From positions 1 through 64,000 of the forward strand of contig JADLHO010000090.1 in assembly GCA_020848735.1 (NCBI GenBank): 64,000 nucleotides of DNA, given 5' to 3'. Below, piece after piece: positions 46,803 through 56,926 of the stretch (the stretch's first letter is position 1; every line of letters starts with the position of its first letter). The DNA comes from Planctomycetota bacterium. Its GTDB lineage: Bacteria; Planctomycetota; UBA1135; UBA2386. A program made the position numbers and the translations under genes. The notes below the pieces were generated by a model. It was not told where the DNA came from, searched no databases, and was given only the letters and a program-made list of their open reading frames with translations.

Positions 46803-49800
46803 ATGACGAGTTCCAGAACGACGTTCGCCGCATGGGCGTTCCTCGCCGCTGCCCCCCTCGCCGGGCAGAGCCTCATCCTGGACATCATGAGCCCGACGGG
46901 GGGCAATGGCAGCAGCGGGGTCGAGCGCTACCACCCCGTCCTCGGCAAAGCCGTCTTCGCGGCCTCGAGCGATTACGGGATCGAACCCTGGGTCACCGAT
47001 GGCACCCCGCAGGGCACGCGCATCCTGATCGACCTGATGCCGAATGGGAGCAGCCTGCCGGGGGACTTCGTCCGGCTCGGCAACGAGCTGCTCTTCGTCG
47101 CCGAAGTCCCGGGCCTGGGGCGCGAGCTCTGGAAGACCGATGGGACTCCGACGGGCACCGTCCTGGTGAAGGACATCCGACCCGGAACCGTGGGCGGCAA
47201 CCCCACGCGGCTCGTGCTCTTCGGCGGCGCCGTCTGGTTCGCGGCGAGCGATGGCATCGGCGGCGACGAGCTGTGGCGGAGCGACGGAACGAGCAATGGC
47301 ACCGTGCAGGCGATCGATTACGTCGCCGGTCCGACGGGTTGCACGCCTCAGCTCCTGACGCCGGTCGGGTCGCGGCTGTTCTTCGTCGCATCGACCGCCG
47401 CGCACGGTCGCGAGTTGCACGTCACCGACGGGACCCTGCAGGGGACATCGTTGGTCGCCGATCTCCGACCCGGCACCGGCTCGACGGCGTTCGGCGAACT
47501 CGCCGCCTTCGGCACACGCCTGCTCTTCGCGGCCGACTCGGGTCTCGGTCTGGAGCCCCACGTGAGCGACGGGACGACGGCGGGCACCGTCGCCCTCGGC
47601 GATCTCAATCCCGGCTCCGCGCATTCGACGCCGAGCGAGTTCCGCGAGCTCGGGAGCCTGGCGGTCTTCTCCGCCGAGGGCGGCGGTCTCGGACGCGAGC
47701 CCTGGGTCACCGACGGCACCGCGGCGGGCACATCCATGCTCGTCGACGCGAACCCGGGCGCGAACGGCAGCGATCCCCGCGAACTCATCGTGTGGAACGG
47801 CGCGGTGTGGTTCGGGGCGACGAACGCCGCCGGGCGCGAGCTGTGGCGGAGCGACGGCAGCGGCAGCGGCACGGCGTTGTTCGCCGACCTCCATGCGGGG
47901 AGCGGGTCCTCGTCGCCCGGCGAGTTCGCCGTCGTCGGAACGGAGCTCTGGTTCAGCGCGGCCTCGGCCTCGTTCGGCACGGAACTCTGGCGGAGCGACG
48001 GCAGCGTGCCGGGGACCACGGTGCTCTTCGACTTCGCCCCCGGCAACGCCGGGACCCTCCCGCGCGCGATCACGCCGCTCGGCTCGCTGGTCCTGCTCGC
48101 GGGGATCTACGGCTCGTCGTCGATCGAGCCGCTCGTCACCGACGGCACCCTCGCCGGCACCTCGCTGCTCTTCGACATCGTCCGGGCGTTCGACGACTCC
48201 TCGCCGCGCGACTTCACGGAGGTCGGTGGCCGCGTCTACTTCGCCGCGAACCGGACCGGCTTCGGCGACGAGCCCTGGTGGACCGACGGCACGCCCGCCG
48301 GCACCTCGATGGTCGCGGACGTCCAGCCGGGTTCGTTCAGCTCGCGGCCCTCGTTCCCCGCCGCGCTCGATGCGACGCGCGTCGTCTTCGCGGCAGACCT
48401 CTTCAGCGGCGGCTGGCAGCTCTTCGTCAGCGATGCCGCCACCCAGGTCACGACGCAGCTCACGAACGGTGCGCCCGCCCCACAGCCGCGCGGCATGGTC
48501 GGTCTCGGATCGCTGGCCGTGTTCTCCGCGGACTCGCCGAACGGACGCGAGCCCTGGGTCACCGACGGCACGGCCGCCGGCACCTTCGAGCTGATCGATC
48601 TCCGCCCGGGAAGCGCCGACGGCGTCCCCCTGCTCACCGAGGACTTCACCGCGACCGCCTCGTACGTCTTCTTCTCCGCCGACGACGGCGTGCACGGCGA
48701 CGAACTCTGGAGGAGCGACGGCACGCCGGGCGGCACGGTGCTCGTGGCCGACCTGCGTCCGGGCAGCTCCGGGTCGCAGCCCGAACGCCTGACCCAAGAC
48801 GGCAATCGGATCTGGTTCACCGCGAACGGTGCCAGCTCGGGCCGCGAGCTTTGGCGCAGCGACGGCAGCCCCGCCGGCACCACCATGATCGAGGTCGCGC
48901 CGGGGCTCGTGAGTTCGTGGCCCGAGGAGCTCACCGTCGGCGGCGGCCGCCTCTACTTCACGGCGCTCGTCGCCGGCCGTCGGGAGATCTGGAGCTCCGA
49001 CGGCACGGCCGCGGGCACCACGCGCATCGTGCCTGCCGCATTCGCCCAGCAGAGCTTCAGCGACCTCGTCTGGACGCAGGCCGGGCTCTTCTTCCTCACC
49101 GACGACGACAGCGGCTTCGGCCGCGAGCTGTGGATCACCGACGGCAGTCCGTCCGGCACGCAGCGCATCAGCGACATCGGTCCCGACCGGATGCACGGTC
49201 CGCTGCTCGGGACACCGACCCCCGTGCTCGGCGACTCGAAGCTCCTCTTCGCGGCGCACGATCCGACCCACGGGCTCCAGCTCTGGCTCTCGGACGGCAC
49301 CAACGCGGGAACCCAGCGGGCCTCGTACTTCGGCGCGAGCGGCTACGGCGCGGCGTCGTTCACCAACTGGCGCGCGCTCGGGACGCGGGTGTTCTTCGGC
49401 TGCAGCGACGGCGTGACCGGGCTCGAGCCCTGGGTCTTCGATCCGAGCACCGGCAGCGCCGCCTATGTCCTGGCCTATGGCCCGGCGTGCCGCGGCAGCA
49501 CCGGACTCCCGCAGATCGGCGCCGTCGGCCTGCCGCGGCTCGGCAATGCGTCGTTCGCGATCACGGTCTCGCAGGCGCTGCCGAACGCCGCGGCCACGCA
49601 GCTCTTCTCGTTCTTCCCGTCCAACGTCCCGCTCTCGAGCTGCCGCATCAACCTGGCGATCCCGATGCTCACCGGCGCGAGCCTCGTCACCGACCTCAGC
49701 GGTTCGGGTGCTGCGCCGCTGGCGATCCCGAACGATCCCGCGTACCTCGGGGTCAACCTGTTCACGCAATGGGTCGTGCTCGATCCCCTCGGTGGCATCT

Positions 49801-49850
49801 ACCAGGTGCTCGCCGCGACGAGCGGCCTGCAGATCCGCGTCGGCCTCTGA
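46803..49850 (+). CDS. Secreted ELWxxDGT-repeat protein
   Basis: The 1015-residue protein has a signal peptide (FAAWAFLAAAPLAGQ). The body contains 16 clear copies and at least one degenerate copy of the motif ELW-[RK]-[ST]-DGTxxGT (for example EPWVTDGTPQGT, ELWKTDGTPTGT, ELWRSDGTSNGT), spaced by about 45-55 residues, in line with beta-propeller-like or hyalin-type repeats. Each unit also has a strand LVADLRPG-type. The C-terminal 130 residues (YGPACRGSTGLPQIG, LPRLGNASFAITVS, IPNDPAYLGVNLFTQWVVLD) form the planctomycete-type beta domain also found in the subtilase here. It is probably an extracellular or surface protein. Confidence 0.88.
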   Translation: MTSSRTTFAAWAFLAAAPLAGQSLILDIMSPTGGNGSSGVERYHPVLGKAVFAASSDYGIEPWVTDGTPQGTRILIDLMPNGSSLPGDFVRLGNELLFVAEVPGLGRELWKTDGTPTGTVLVKDIRPGTVGGNPTRLVLFGGAVWFAASDGIGGDELWRSDGTSNGTVQAIDYVAGPTGCTPQLLTPVGSRLFFVASTAAHGRELHVTDGTLQGTSLVADLRPGTGSTAFGELAAFGTRLLFAADSGLGLEPHVSDGTTAGTVALGDLNPGSAHSTPSEFRELGSLAVFSAEGGGLGREPWVTDGTAAGTSMLVDANPGANGSDPRELIVWNGAVWFGATNAAGRELWRSDGSGSGTALFADLHAGSGSSSPGEFAVVGTELWFSAASASFGTELWRSDGSVPGTTVLFDFAPGNAGTLPRAITPLGSLVLLAGIYGSSSIEPLVTDGTLAGTSLLFDIVRAFDDSSPRDFTEVGGRVYFAANRTGFGDEPWWTDGTPAGTSMVADVQPGSFSSRPSFPAALDATRVVFAADLFSGGWQLFVSDAATQVTTQLTNGAPAPQPRGMVGLGSLAVFSADSPNGREPWVTDGTAAGTFELIDLRPGSADGVPLLTEDFTATASYVFFSADDGVHGDELWRSDGTPGGTVLVADLRPGSSGSQPERLTQDGNRIWFTANGASSGRELWRSDGSPAGTTMIEVAPGLVSSWPEELTVGGGRLYFTALVAGRREIWSSDGTAAGTTRIVPAAFAQQSFSDLVWTQAGLFFLTDDDSGFGRELWITDGSPSGTQRISDIGPDRMHGPLLGTPTPVLGDSKLLFAAHDPTHGLQLWLSDGTNAGTQRASYFGASGYGAASFTNWRALGTRVFFGCSDGVTGLEPWVFDPSTGSAAYVLAYGPACRGSTGLPQIGAVGLPRLGNASFAITVSQALPNAAATQLFSFFPSNVPLSSCRINLAIPMLTGASLVTDLSGSGAAPLAIPNDPAYLGVNLFTQWVVLDPLGGIYQVLAATSGLQIRVGL

Positions 49851-49911
49851 GCCCAAGGGGCGACGCGCGAGGATCGGGCCCGCGCATGGCTATGCTCCGC
49901 GCCCTCCCGCG

Positions 49912-52128
49912 ATGGGCGCCAAGCACGACGTGTTCCTGAGCCACGCCTCGGCCGACAAGACCGTCGCCGACATGGCCTGCGCCGTCCTCGAGCGCGAAGG
50001 GGTGCGCGTGTGGATCGCCCCGCGCGACGTGCTGGCGGGCGCGGACTACCCCGCGCAGCTCACCGCGGCGATCGAGGATGCGGCGGTGCTCGTGGCGGTC
50101 TGGTCCGAGCACTTCGACGCGTCGGAGCACACGAAGCGCGAGGTCGAGATCGCGGTCAGCCTGGGCAAGCACGTGCTACCGCTGCGCATCGCGGACGTGC
50201 CGATGGGGCCCGCGTCGCGCTACCTCTTCGCAGGCAAACACTGGCTCGACGCGATCACGCCGCCGATGGCCGCGCATCTGGCGAAGCTGGCGGTGACGGT
50301 GAAGGCCTTGCTGGGACAGGGGCCTCCACCCCGAACGCGGGGCGCGAACCGCGGGCGGATCGGCGCTCGAGGGGCCACCGCCGTCGCGATCGCGCTGCTC
50401 GCGCTCGTCGCGTGGCTGCTCCTGCGCAACCGCGGCGAGGGTGGCGAACGCACAGCGATGGAGGAGAGCCGTGCCGAATCGGCGCAGCCCGGTACGCCAC
50501 CCCGCGCGGCCGACGATCCGGGACTCCGCGCGTTCGTCGAACGCCACGCCGGCCCCCGTCATCCCTTCTCGCTCTCCCATCGCCGCAGCGACGGCGAGCG
50601 TTGGGGCTGGCAAGGCGACGTGCGCTTCACGACGAGCGCCGAGGGCGCCCTGGCCTGCGAGATCCGACGGCTCGCCTCGGAGCCGCGACGCGTCGGCCTC
50701 CGCCTCGAGGGCGATGCGATCGTGGGTGCCACGCTCCGCGACTTCACGGGCAGCGAGTCCCACGAGGACGCGCCGCTCCGCCTCGGCATCGCCGCAATAC
50801 CCTCGCACATCAGCGTCGACGCCGGGCTGCTCGGCGCAGACGTGATCACCGCGAGCGCCGAGGGCTGGTCGCTCGCGATCCTCATCGCGAGAGAAGCGAC
50901 GCACTGGATCACGATGCTGCCCGACGCCGAGCGCAACGACGAAGTGTGCACCGACTTCGACCTCCCACCCGTCAATGGCGGACTCGCCTGCTTCCTGCAG
51001 ACCAGGTTGGGGCGGGGCATGGCGCCGATCGCCGAACTCGCCGCGAAGTCCGCCTTCCGCTTCCGCGGGCAGTTCACCGTCCGGGACTCCGGAGCCGGCA
51101 ACTGGAACGGCGCCGTCGTCACGATCGACGTCGAGCCGGGCCTCGCGATCGATGGACCCGAGTTCGAGCACCGGATCGAGAAGGGTCACTCCACGGTCGA
51201 CTTCGACGTCTACGTGCCGCCCGGCAGCCGCCGCGTCCGCTGGTCGATCGAGGAGTCCTCCGGGGAAGTGCTCTGGAACGCGCTCCGCCTCGAGCCGACC
51301 GAGGAGGTGAAGCTCGCCACGGAGAAGGTGCGGGACGAGCCCGCGGTCGCCGCTGCTGCTGCGAGCGAGAGCCGGCTCGACCGCGCCGGCTCCTGGGTCG
51401 GACGCAGCATCCCCACCGTGTGGATGCGCCGCCTCGGCGAGTCGCGGCGCGCCGAACGCCGCGACTGGCGCTTCCATTCGGTGAACGGCGAGCGCGTGCA
51501 GATCGCGACGAATCCTGATCGCGCACAGGAGCTCGTCGACGCGACGCTGCGTGAAGGGACCCTCGAGGTACCGGTGCCGCGTTACGCGCTGGATCGTGAG
51601 TTCGCGGGCCCGCTGCGCTTCCGCACCGCGAGGCTGCCCGACGAGATCTCGGCCGGCACGCTCGCGGGACGCTTCGCGACGCTCGCCTCGGATGCCCCAC
51701 GCGCGAGCGCCTGGTACATCCTCGACCTCGATCCGGGCATCGTGCTCGCATCGTCACTGCACGCCGACCTGCGCCTGCCGAACGGCGACCTCGCGGCGAT
51801 CGAAGGCGGGCGTTTCGGCCTCGACCCGTTCATCGGCGGCGAGGTCCAGCTCCCGGTCGCGGTGCCGGCGAAGGACCAGGCCCTCACCTTGCGCGGCTCG
51901 ATGTGCATCGCCGACAGGTACGGCAGGCGCGCCCGACCGGGCAGCTCGGTGACGGTGAGCGTCGACGGGGTGACCGGCTTCAGTGAGGTGGTGGGCGATC
52001 GCCTCCGCGTCGACTTCAGCGCCGAGGTGCCGCGGGGCGCGCTGCACGTCACACTCGTCGCGAAGGCACGCTCCGGCGAGAGCTTCATGGCGATCTGGAA
52101 CTGCGTCTGGCTGGAGCCAGGCCGTTGA
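49912..52128 (+). CDS. TIR-domain membrane protein with a duplicated ectodomain
   Basis: The 738-residue protein has an N-terminal TIR domain (about 1-130: KHDVFLSHASADKTVADMAC, GVRVWIAPRDVLAGADYPAQ, then SEHTKREVEIAVSLGKHVLP with the conserved Glu, and YLFAGKHWLDAI). A membrane helix (GATAVAIALLALVAWLLLRN) lies at about 153-174. The 550-residue C-terminal region outside the membrane appears to be two related beta domains: compare FRFRGQFTVRDSGAG...LWNALRLEP with LTLRGSMCIADRYGR...IWNCVWLEP. TIR domains are NAD-cleaving or signalling modules. Here a TIR-transmembrane plan without Thoeris partners suggests signalling. It is coupled by TTGA to the next gene. Confidence 0.8.
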   Translation: MGAKHDVFLSHASADKTVADMACAVLEREGVRVWIAPRDVLAGADYPAQLTAAIEDAAVLVAVWSEHFDASEHTKREVEIAVSLGKHVLPLRIADVPMGPASRYLFAGKHWLDAITPPMAAHLAKLAVTVKALLGQGPPPRTRGANRGRIGARGATAVAIALLALVAWLLLRNRGEGGERTAMEESRAESAQPGTPPRAADDPGLRAFVERHAGPRHPFSLSHRRSDGERWGWQGDVRFTTSAEGALACEIRRLASEPRRVGLRLEGDAIVGATLRDFTGSESHEDAPLRLGIAAIPSHISVDAGLLGADVITASAEGWSLAILIAREATHWITMLPDAERNDEVCTDFDLPPVNGGLACFLQTRLGRGMAPIAELAAKSAFRFRGQFTVRDSGAGNWNGAVVTIDVEPGLAIDGPEFEHRIEKGHSTVDFDVYVPPGSRRVRWSIEESSGEVLWNALRLEPTEEVKLATEKVRDEPAVAAAAASESRLDRAGSWVGRSIPTVWMRRLGESRRAERRDWRFHSVNGERVQIATNPDRAQELVDATLREGTLEVPVPRYALDREFAGPLRFRTARLPDEISAGTLAGRFATLASDAPRASAWYILDLDPGIVLASSLHADLRLPNGDLAAIEGGRFGLDPFIGGEVQLPVAVPAKDQALTLRGSMCIADRYGRRARPGSSVTVSVDGVTGFSEVVGDRLRVDFSAEVPRGALHVTLVAKARSGESFMAIWNCVWLEPGR

Positions 52129-54737
52129 TCGCGCGCCGCGCCAGCCTCGCCGCGCTGCTCGTGATCGGTGCCGCGCAGGCGCAGCTCGCCGCGCCGCCCA
52201 CGTGGCGATCGCTCGGGCCGGGCAATCCCAGCGGTCGCATCGTCGATCTCGCGGTCGATCCGAGCGACCGCGACGTGTGGTACGTCGCCACCGCCTCGGG
52301 CGGGCTCTGGAAGACCGCCAACGGCGGCACGAGCTTCGCGCCGGTCTTCGATCGCGAGGCGACGGTCTCGCTCGGCGCCGTCGCGGTCTCGCCGAGCGAG
52401 CCGAACACGGTGTGGGTCGGGACCGGCGAGGCGAACGCGCGCAACTCGGTTTCGTGGGGCGATGGCGTGTACGTGTCGCGCGACGGCGGCAAGAGCTTCA
52501 CGCACGCGGGGCTGCGCGAGTCCTTCCAGATCGGACGCATCGCCGCGCACCCGAGCGACCCGACGCTCGCGCTCGTCGCGGCGGCCGGTCGGCTCTGGGG
52601 TCCGAATCAGGAGCGCGGCGTCTTCCGCACGCGGGACGGCGGCCGGAGCTGGCAGCACGTGCTCGCGGTCGACCCCGACACCGGTGCGATCGACGTGCTC
52701 TTCGATGGCAAGGACGGCAATCGCGCCTTCGCCGCGACGTGGACGCGGCGCCGCAACGCCTTTGACGTGAACGACCCCGCCGTGCGATTCGGAAGCGGCA
52801 GCGGGCTCTGGCGGAGCGAGGACGCCGGCGCGACGTGGAAGCGACTGACGAACGGTCTCCCCAGCTGCGCCATGGGTCGCATCGGGATCACGCAGTGCGT
52901 CGCCTCCCCCGCGACGCTCTACGCGGTCATCGAGACGGAGCGGATCGGTCAGGACAGCGGCGCCCAGACCGGCGGCGAGAACAAGCACGGCTCCTTCCTC
53001 GGTGGCCAGAAGGAGAACGTGCAGGACCAGCAGGGTGCCGCGGGACACGAGACCGGCGGCGTGTTCCGCAGCGACGACGGCGGCGACACCTGGCGTCGCG
53101 TCAACTCGCTCAACCCGCGGCCGTACTACTACTCGCAGATCCGCGTCGACCCGCAGGACAAGGAGCGCGTCTACGTGCTCGGGCCGAACTACTACCGCTC
53201 GACCGACGGCGGCAAGACCTTCGCCGAGGTCGGCGACCATCGCCTGCACGTCGACTTCCACGCGCTGTGGATCGATCCCGCCGATCCGGAGACCCTGCTG
53301 ATCGGCAGCGACGGCGGCGTCGCGCTCAGCAGCGATCGCGGCGTGACGTGGCGCTTCGCGGAGAACCTGCCCTGTGCGCAGTACTACCGCGTCGCCGTCG
53401 ACGAGCGCCTGCCGTATCGGATCTTCGGCGGCCTGCAGGACAACGGCACCTGGGTCGTGCCGAGTCGCACGCGACACTCCGACGGCATCCGGGTCGGCGA
53501 CGTGTTCAACATCGGCTGGGGCGACGGCTTCACCGCGCTGCCGCATCCCACGGATCAGGACTTCGTGTGGTTCGAGTCGCAGTACGGCGCGATCGGCTGG
53601 CGTCACCTGCGCACGGCCGAGTCGGGCGGCGTGGAGCGCCCGAAGCTCGCCGAGGGCGAGACGCTGCGCTTCCAATGGGACACGCCCTACGCCGTGCATC
53701 CGAAGGAGCCCGACGTGCTCTGGATCGGGGCGCAACGCGTGATCCGCGCGACCGAGCGCGGCAAGCAGGCCGAGTGCGTGAGCCAGGATCTGACCACGCA
53801 CGAGCTCGCCGCGATCACGTCCCTCTCGCTCTCGCACAAGACGAAGGGCGTGGTCTGGGCGGGCACCGCCGACGGCCGCGTCTGGTCGACGCGCAACGCG
53901 GGCAAGGCGTGGAAGGAGCACACCGCGGATCTCGGCGATGCGCCGAAGGGCCTGCACGTCGCCGACCTCGAGGCGTCCCGGGTCGACGCGAACGTGGCCT
54001 GGCTCGCCTTCGACGGCCATCGCTCCGACGACCTCGGCGTGCATCTGTTCCGCACGACGAACGGCGGCCGCAGCTGGAAGCGCATCGGCACGGGGATCGA
54101 TCGCGGCCCCGTGCTCGCGCTCCAGCAGGGCGCCCACAACGAGGACCTGCTCTTCGCCGGAACCGAGTTCGGCGTGTTCGTCTCGCTCGACGCCGGCGAC
54201 TCCTTCGCGCCGCTGCGCGGGAACCTGCCGACGGTCGCGGTGCGCGACTTCGCGGTGCAGGCGCGCGAGCGCGAACTCGTGGCGGCGACGCACGGCCGCG
54301 GGCTCTTCGCGCTCGACATCGCCGGCCTCGAGGGTCTGACGCGGAAGACCCGCGCCAAGGACATCGCGCTGATCGAACCCGTGCGCGCGGTGCAATGGGC
54401 GGTGCTCCCGCATCGCCTCGTCTATGGCGACGCGGCGTGGAGCGTGCCGAATCCGCCCGTCGCGGCGGCGCTGCACGTGTGGGTCGGCGCCGCGAACGCA
54501 CCGGCCCTCGAGCTCGAGATCCTCGAGAAGGCGGGGCCGGCGGTCCGCACGCTGGCCGTGCCGAGCGGTGCGGGGCTCCATCGCGTCGAGTGGAACCTCG
54601 CGCGCGAGAACGAAGGTGGGCCACGCGTCGCACCCGGCAGCTACACGGTGCGTCTGAAGGGCGAGAACCTCGCGATCGAACAGAAGCTCGAACTGATCGC
54701 CGACCCCATCGGCAAGGAATCGCCGGCGACCCGATGA
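52125..54737 (+). CDS. Secreted BNR/sortilin-like repeat protein
   Basis: The 870-residue protein starts with TTG overlapping the TIR stop and then has a signal peptide (ASLAALLVIGAAQAQ). The body contains repeated sialidase/VPS10-type Asp-box elements, for example DVWYVATASGGLWKTANGGT, GVYVSRDGGKSFTHAGL, GVFRTRDGGRSWQHV, VFRSDDGGDTWRRVN, GLWRSEDAGATWKRL and VFVSLDAGDSFAPLRG, as in WD40/BNR glycosidase-like and photosystem-assembly-factor-like proteins. A bundle of such propeller units makes a large secreted ligand-binding or hydrolase protein. The function is unknown. It is the second gene of the TIR operon. Confidence 0.85.
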   Translation: MIARRASLAALLVIGAAQAQLAAPPTWRSLGPGNPSGRIVDLAVDPSDRDVWYVATASGGLWKTANGGTSFAPVFDREATVSLGAVAVSPSEPNTVWVGTGEANARNSVSWGDGVYVSRDGGKSFTHAGLRESFQIGRIAAHPSDPTLALVAAAGRLWGPNQERGVFRTRDGGRSWQHVLAVDPDTGAIDVLFDGKDGNRAFAATWTRRRNAFDVNDPAVRFGSGSGLWRSEDAGATWKRLTNGLPSCAMGRIGITQCVASPATLYAVIETERIGQDSGAQTGGENKHGSFLGGQKENVQDQQGAAGHETGGVFRSDDGGDTWRRVNSLNPRPYYYSQIRVDPQDKERVYVLGPNYYRSTDGGKTFAEVGDHRLHVDFHALWIDPADPETLLIGSDGGVALSSDRGVTWRFAENLPCAQYYRVAVDERLPYRIFGGLQDNGTWVVPSRTRHSDGIRVGDVFNIGWGDGFTALPHPTDQDFVWFESQYGAIGWRHLRTAESGGVERPKLAEGETLRFQWDTPYAVHPKEPDVLWIGAQRVIRATERGKQAECVSQDLTTHELAAITSLSLSHKTKGVVWAGTADGRVWSTRNAGKAWKEHTADLGDAPKGLHVADLEASRVDANVAWLAFDGHRSDDLGVHLFRTTNGGRSWKRIGTGIDRGPVLALQQGAHNEDLLFAGTEFGVFVSLDAGDSFAPLRGNLPTVAVRDFAVQARERELVAATHGRGLFALDIAGLEGLTRKTRAKDIALIEPVRAVQWAVLPHRLVYGDAAWSVPNPPVAAALHVWVGAANAPALELEILEKAGPAVRTLAVPSGAGLHRVEWNLARENEGGPRVAPGSYTVRLKGENLAIEQKLELIADPIGKESPATR

Positions 54738-56785
54738 CGAACCGCTCCCGCTGCGTGTGGATCTCCCTGCCGCTCGTCGCCGCCTGCGCGGGCGGTCCCG
54801 ACCTCGAGCGGCTCGATGCCATCCGCGGATTCGAGGCCGCGCGCGACGGCCGCACGTCGCTCGAGCTCTGGTCGTCGGATGCCGATCCCACCGTGCGACG
54901 CGTCGCCTGCGAGGCTCTCGGCAGCCTCGCGGATGCGCGGAGCGCCGCCGCCCTGATCGCGCGCGTGCAGGACCCCGAGCCGGCGGTCGCGCACGCCGCC
55001 GTGTTCGCGCTGGGTGCGCTCGACGGGAGCGACGCGGCAATCGACGCGTGCCTGCTCGCCGCACTCGATGGGCCCGATGCGAACACGCGGCTGCTCGCGG
55101 CGCGCGCCCTCGGCGCCCGCCGCAGCGTGACGGCCCGCACGCGGCTGCTCGCCATGGTGAACGACGAGGTCGTGCCCGTCGTGCGCGCCGCGGCGGCGAC
55201 CGCGCTCGCCGCGCTGGTCTCGGCGCGCGGCGGAACGCGTGCGCTCGACGACGCGGCGCGCCGATCGACCGCGATCGACCTCGCGGCCCGCCTCGATGCG
55301 GAGACGCAACGCAGCGTGCGCCTCGCGCTCGCCTTCGCCCTCGCGGAGGCCGGCGTCGTCGATGCGGCGGCGGCGGCGCGCCGCGCGCTGCAACCCGGTT
55401 GCTGGGCCGAGGACCACCCGGAGCTGCGTTGGACGCGCGTCTTCGCCGTGCGTGCGCTCGTCGCCGCCGAGTTCGCCGAGCCGACGGAACTGCTCGCCCT
55501 CGCGGCCGACCCCGACCCGATGGTGCAGCTCGCCGCACTCAGCGGCCTCGCGCGACGACCGCCCGCGCCGGGCGCGCCGGCGGCGATCGCGACGCTGCAC
55601 GCGCTGGTGACGGGTGCGGGTTCCGCGCACGTGCGTGCCCGTGCGCTGGAGCTGCTCGCGAAGCTGGCCGAGGGCGAGGACCTGGCCACGGCCCTCGCGG
55701 CCGCGACCGCGGACGCATCGCCGACCGTGCGCCGCACGGCGCTGCGCGCGCGCGCACACACCGCGCCGGAGCTCGCCCTGCCCGCGATCGACGCCGCGCT
55801 CGGCGCGACGGACCCCTTCGACCGCGTGGCCGCGGTGCGCGCCGCCGCCGCACTCCCCTCGGGACTCGCGGGACCGCGGCTCGCGCGCGCCGCCGAGGAT
55901 CCGCTCGCGCAGGTGCGGGCGAGCGCGATCGCGGCGCTCGCGGGACACGCCGGGCTCGAAGGACTCGACGCCCTGCTCGCGCGTGCGGCCGCGGACGACG
56001 ATGCCGGAGTCGCCGAGGAGCTCGGGGCCACGCTGCTTGCGTTGGCCGGCACGGGCGCCTCCGAGGCCCGCGCCGGCTTCGCGCGGAGCGCATTCGAGCG
56101 CCGGTCTTCGCCCGCCTTCGCCGAGGCGCGCAAGGCGCTGCTCGCCGCGTGGGTCGCGCACGCGTCCGCCGCCGTGGATCCGCAGCCGCTGCTGCTCGCG
56201 GCGCTCGCCGATCAGGACCTCGCCGTCCGCCGCGAAGCGGCACGCGCGCTGCGCGCTCTCGGGAAGACGGTTCCGGAGCACGACCTGGTCGATCGCGGGA
56301 GCTTCCCGCGCGTCGGGTTGGAGGTCCCCAACGCCTTCCTCGCGACGCGACCGCGGCTGGCGATCGAGACGCGCCACGGGCGCATGGTCGTCGCCCTCGC
56401 TCCGGCCGCGGCGCCGGTCCACTGCTTCAGCCTCTGCCAGCTCGTGCAGCGTGGGGCGCTCGACGGCCTGCCCTTCCACCGCGTCGTCCCGGACTTCGTC
56501 GTGCAGGGCGGCGATGCGCGCGGCGACGGCTACGGCAACACCTCGTGCTTCGGCGGCACGCTGCGCGCCGAGTTCAGTCCGCTGCCCTTCCTCGCGGGCA
56601 CGCTCGGCATGCCGCGCAGTGACGAACCCGACAGCGGCGGTGGCCAGCTCTTCGTCACCCTCGGCCCGGCGCCCTGGCTCGACGGCCGCTACACCGCCCT
56701 CGGACGCATCATCGAGGGCCTCGCTGTCGCGGAACTGATCGAGGAGGGTGATCGGATCGTCGCGGCGCGGCTGCTCGGCGACTGA
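54734..56785 (+). CDS. HEAT-repeat lipoprotein with C-terminal cyclophilin domain
   Basis: The 683-residue protein has a signal peptide with lipobox VAAC. HEAT-like helical repeats fill about 40-520 (SSDADPTVRRVACEALGSLA, ALDGPDANTRLLAARALGAR, LADQDLAVRREAARALRALG). The last 150 residues are a cyclophilin-type peptidyl-prolyl isomerase: PRLAIETRHGRMVVALAPAA, LDGLPFHRVVPDFVVQGGDA, FLAGTLGMPRSDEPDSGGGQ and LFVTLGPAPWLDGRYTALGR. HEAT plus cyclophilin in one lipoprotein is uncommon and suggests a periplasmic folding or scaffold factor. It overlaps the upstream gene by four bases and ends the TIR operon. Confidence 0.88.
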   Translation: MTNRSRCVWISLPLVAACAGGPDLERLDAIRGFEAARDGRTSLELWSSDADPTVRRVACEALGSLADARSAAALIARVQDPEPAVAHAAVFALGALDGSDAAIDACLLAALDGPDANTRLLAARALGARRSVTARTRLLAMVNDEVVPVVRAAAATALAALVSARGGTRALDDAARRSTAIDLAARLDAETQRSVRLALAFALAEAGVVDAAAAARRALQPGCWAEDHPELRWTRVFAVRALVAAEFAEPTELLALAADPDPMVQLAALSGLARRPPAPGAPAAIATLHALVTGAGSAHVRARALELLAKLAEGEDLATALAAATADASPTVRRTALRARAHTAPELALPAIDAALGATDPFDRVAAVRAAAALPSGLAGPRLARAAEDPLAQVRASAIAALAGHAGLEGLDALLARAAADDDAGVAEELGATLLALAGTGASEARAGFARSAFERRSSPAFAEARKALLAAWVAHASAAVDPQPLLLAALADQDLAVRREAARALRALGKTVPEHDLVDRGSFPRVGLEVPNAFLATRPRLAIETRHGRMVVALAPAAAPVHCFSLCQLVQRGALDGLPFHRVVPDFVVQGGDARGDGYGNTSCFGGTLRAEFSPLPFLAGTLGMPRSDEPDSGGGQLFVTLGPAPWLDGRYTALGRIIEGLAVAELIEEGDRIVAARLLGD

Positions 56786-56926
56786 TCGCGAAGCGCCCGC
56801 GGCACGGACGGCACGCGCCGGTCGGGACGCAAGCCGTTCTCCCCTCGTCAATTCCGGCCGGGCTCCCCGTCGATCACCGGGACGCAGTCAAGGGGCGCAA
56901 CGGACACCGAGGGGAACACACCGACG

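Noticed and set aside
46803-49850. CRISPR-like repetition
   Set aside because: The repeats are coding and protein-level, with varying DNA and no spacer/repeat arrangement. No cas genes occur in the window.
49912-52128. Thoeris-type defence call for the TIR protein
   Set aside because: No ThsA-like SIR2 or SLOG partner is adjacent, and the protein is anchored with a large ectodomain.
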